Shown here: one piece after another, positions 62,284 to 64,000 of the stretch
Numbering within the stretch: position 1 is the stretch's first letter
How the letters are laid out: every line of letters starts with the position of its first letter
DNA from: Salegentibacter sp. Hel_I_6
GTDB lineage: Bacteria; Bacteroidota; Bacteroidia; Flavobacteriales; Flavobacteriaceae
Direction of reading: 5' to 3'
Length of the DNA stretch: 64,000 nt
NCBI RefSeq assembly: GCF_000745315.1
Contig: NZ_JQNQ01000001.1
Coordinates: 2,542,001 to 2,606,000 of the forward strand
Program-made: the position numbers and the translations under genes
The notes under the pieces: generated by a model
What the model was told of the DNA's origin: nothing
What the model saw: the letters and a program-made list of their open reading frames with translations, nothing else
Database searches by the model: none

Positions 62284-62291
62284 TATCTTTG
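62284..62291 (+). promoter_or_regulatory. -7 box of hpt-adk
   Basis: TATCTTTG matches TAnnTTTG, 20 bases before the TTG start. A TTG at 62265-62267 lies 16 bases further up as a possible -33 element. Confidence 0.5.
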
Positions 62292-62311
62292 CTCTTTAAA
62301 ATTTTTCAGAT

Positions 62312-63421
62312 TTGATAAAACTACACGATTTAGAGTTTGAGCCTTATATTTCAGAAAAAGAGATCAATGCCGCTATAGAAAAAGTGGCCGATAAGTTGAA
62401 TGAAGATTATAGCGATGCTAATCCTATATTTTTAGGAGTGCTTAACGGTTCCTTTATGTTTGCGAGTGAAGTCATAAAGAGATTTAATGCAGATTGCGAA
62501 GTTAGTTTTGTGAAACTAGGTTCTTACGAGGGTACCAAAACAACCGGAAATGTAAAAACGCTCCTGGGGTTAAATCAATCTTTAAAAGACCGGCATGTAA
62601 TTTTACTGGAAGATATTGTGGATACCGGTAATACTTTAGAAGAAATAAACAAAATTCTTCTAAAAGAAGAAGTGGCCAACTATGAAGTGGCAACCTTATT
62701 TTACAAACCTGAAGCTTATAAAAAAGAGTTCAATATTAAATATAAGGGAATTGAAATCCCTAATAAATTTATTGTAGGTTATGGTCTTGACTATGATGGT
62801 TTAGGGCGCAACTTAACGCAAATCTATAAACGTAAAGAAAACATGACAAATTTGGTTTTGTTCGGCCCTCCCGGCGCCGGCAAAGGAACTCAGGCAGACA
62901 TCTTAAAAGAAAAATATCAACTTATACATATTTCTACCGGAGATGTTTTTAGGTTTAATATTAAGAATGAAACCGAATTAGGGCTGCACGCCAAATCTTT
63001 TATGGATAAAGGCCAGTTAGTTCCCGATGAAGTAACGATAAAAATGTTGAATGCCGAAGTTGATAAAAATGAAGGCGCTAACGGATTTATTTTTGATGGT
63101 TTCCCTAGAACTGCAGCCCAGGCTGATGCTTTAGCTGAATTGCTAAAGTTGAAGAATACCGAAGTGACCGCAATGATCGCTTTAGAAGTGGATGATGAGG
63201 TTCTAGTTAATAGGCTATTGGAAAGAGGAAAAACTTCTGGAAGAAAAGATGATGCAGATGAATCTGTGATAAGAAATAGGATTAAGGTTTACTATGATGA
63301 AACTGCGATCCTGAAAGAATACTATAAGAAACAAGACAAATATTACGGTGTGGACGGGGTTGGTTCTATAGAGGAAATCACCCAACGCCTAAGTGCTGTA
63401 ATTGATAAGCTACAGGCTTAA
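62312..63421 (+). CDS. Fused hypoxanthine phosphoribosyltransferase-adenylate kinase (TTG start)
   Basis: A 369-residue two-domain purine enzyme. Residues 1-175 are an HPRT: PIFLGVLNGSFMFASEV, FVKLGSYEGTKTTG, and the PRPP loop VILLEDIVDTGNTLEEI. Residues about 178-369 are a full adenylate kinase: LVLFGPPGAGKGTQADIL, STGDVFRF, FIFDGFPRTAAQADAL and a short LID region (RLLERGKTSGRKDDADESVI). It recycles hypoxanthine/guanine and balances AMP, ADP and ATP. The start is TTG: an in-frame TAA lies 15 bases upstream and no ATG lies between. The junction carries a Met (ENMTNLVLFGP) that could serve as internal start for free Adk. obg follows. Confidence 0.95.
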   Translation: MIKLHDLEFEPYISEKEINAAIEKVADKLNEDYSDANPIFLGVLNGSFMFASEVIKRFNADCEVSFVKLGSYEGTKTTGNVKTLLGLNQSLKDRHVILLEDIVDTGNTLEEINKILLKEEVANYEVATLFYKPEAYKKEFNIKYKGIEIPNKFIVGYGLDYDGLGRNLTQIYKRKENMTNLVLFGPPGAGKGTQADILKEKYQLIHISTGDVFRFNIKNETELGLHAKSFMDKGQLVPDEVTIKMLNAEVDKNEGANGFIFDGFPRTAAQADALAELLKLKNTEVTAMIALEVDDEVLVNRLLERGKTSGRKDDADESVIRNRIKVYYDETAILKEYYKKQDKYYGVDGVGSIEEITQRLSAVIDKLQA

Positions 63422-63493
63422 TATCTCATTGAGATTTATTACAATTTAAACCTGCTGGGTTTTCCAGAGGTTTCTGAATTAATTTTTAAGAAT

Positions 63494-64000
63494 ATGACTG
63501 AAGGTAATTTTGTTGACTATGTAAAGATTCATGTGGCTTCCGGAAAGGGAGGAAGTGGATCTTCACATTTACACCGTGAAAAGTATATCGCAAAGGGCGG
63601 TCCCGATGGTGGTGATGGTGGTCGTGGTGGCCATGTAATTGTAAAAGGTAACAAAAACCTCTGGACACTTTATCATTTAAAATTTAAAAGGCACATACGA
63701 GCCGAACACGGTAGTAACGGAAGCAAACAGCGTAGCACGGGAGCAGAGGGTTCTGATGAATTTATTGAAGTGCCTTTGGGAACCGTAATTCGCGACACCG
63801 AAACTCAAAAAGTTATTCACGAAATTACCGAAGACGGAAAGGAATATCTCGTTGCTGAAGGAGGAATGGGAGGTCGTGGAAACTGGCATTTTAAAAGTTC
63901 TACAAATCAGACGCCAAGATATTCTCAACCGGGAATTGATGGGGCAGAAGTAGATATCACCCTGGAATTAAAAGTTCTGGCAGACGTTGGATTGGTTGGT
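63494..64000 (+). CDS. obg: GTPase Obg/CgtA, 5' part (cut by window end)
   Basis: The first 169 codons of the ribosome-assembly GTPase Obg. The visible part is the glycine-rich Obg fold: FVDYVKIHVASGKGGSGSSH, GGPDGGDGGRGGHVIVKG, GEGGMGGRGN-like AEGGMGGRGNWHFK and TPRYSQPGIDG, reaching the start of the G domain (LKVLADVGLVG). The ATG at 63494 begins MTEGNFVDYV, the usual family start. It lies 72 bases after hpt-adk on the same strand, probably co-transcribed. The rest of the gene is beyond the window. Confidence 0.96.
   Translation, partial: MTEGNFVDYVKIHVASGKGGSGSSHLHREKYIAKGGPDGGDGGRGGHVIVKGNKNLWTLYHLKFKRHIRAEHGSNGSKQRSTGAEGSDEFIEVPLGTVIRDTETQKVIHEITEDGKEYLVAEGGMGGRGNWHFKSSTNQTPRYSQPGIDGAEVDITLELKVLADVGLVG

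Noticed and set aside
1..64000. CRISPR arrays, tRNA, rRNA, integrases, transposases
   Set aside because: No regularly spaced repeats, cloverleaf, rRNA segment or recombinase signature was seen while reading the window.

Overview
The window is AT-rich chromosomal DNA of a Bacteroidota bacterium, almost certainly a Flavobacteriaceae member of the marine Gramella/Salegentibacter/Zunongwangia type (the genus is inference). The signs are GldJ and PorV of the type IX secretion/gliding apparatus, SusC/SusD pairs, PafA-type phosphatase, a fused HPRT-adenylate kinase, several matches to the Bacteroidota -7 box TAnnTTTG just upstream of genes, and little Shine-Dalgarno signal.

Layout. 1-7100: signalling genes (a truncated LytS-type kinase, a 1013-residue sensor kinase overlapping its LytTR regulator), two methyltransferases, and a gene-poor 1.1 kb that carries a 21-bp-periodic direct repeat, a -7 box and a UUCG-capped terminator, which together look like a regulated non-coding transcript. 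7.4-10.8 kb: a five-gene operon led by a DoxX protein and an OhrR-like MarR regulator, followed by a quinone oxidoreductase, an NAD(P)-binding protein and a DJ-1/PfpI protein; it looks like a thiol/peroxide/electrophile stress unit under autoregulation. 10.8-15.3 kb: a PAF-acetylhydrolase-like lipase, a membrane-anchored HTH protein and galT-galK.

15.4-33.4 kb is the main accessory system: a complete fructan polysaccharide-utilisation locus. A hybrid two-component sensor with a sugar-binding periplasmic domain precedes a sugar porter, two GH32 enzymes, SusC, SusD, two DUF4960-type surface lipoproteins and a fructokinase, all on the + strand with short gaps; an SBF-family transporter follows. 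The logic is surface binding and cleavage of fructan, TonB-driven import, periplasmic trimming to fructose, uptake by the porter and phosphorylation by the kinase. One GH32 enzyme has Glu where the family nucleophile Asp is expected.

33.8-64 kb is mostly core: murF, gldJ, porV (without the porU usually found between gldJ and porV), cdd, pdhA-pdhC, an M28 peptidase, an SDR-SprT-manC-DUF389 operon, mlaE-mlaF, pafA, a KASIII-methyltransferase-glycosyltransferase operon, gcvP, a UbiA-like protein, an ECF sigma/anti-sigma pair, an M3 oligopeptidase, purK-purE, hpt-adk and the start of obg. Several neighbouring convergent genes overlap at their stop codons, and four genes appear to start with TTG. 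A ~122-bp palindromic element sits between the sigma factor and the M3 peptidase. No rRNA, tRNA, CRISPR array, insertion sequence or phage gene was seen.
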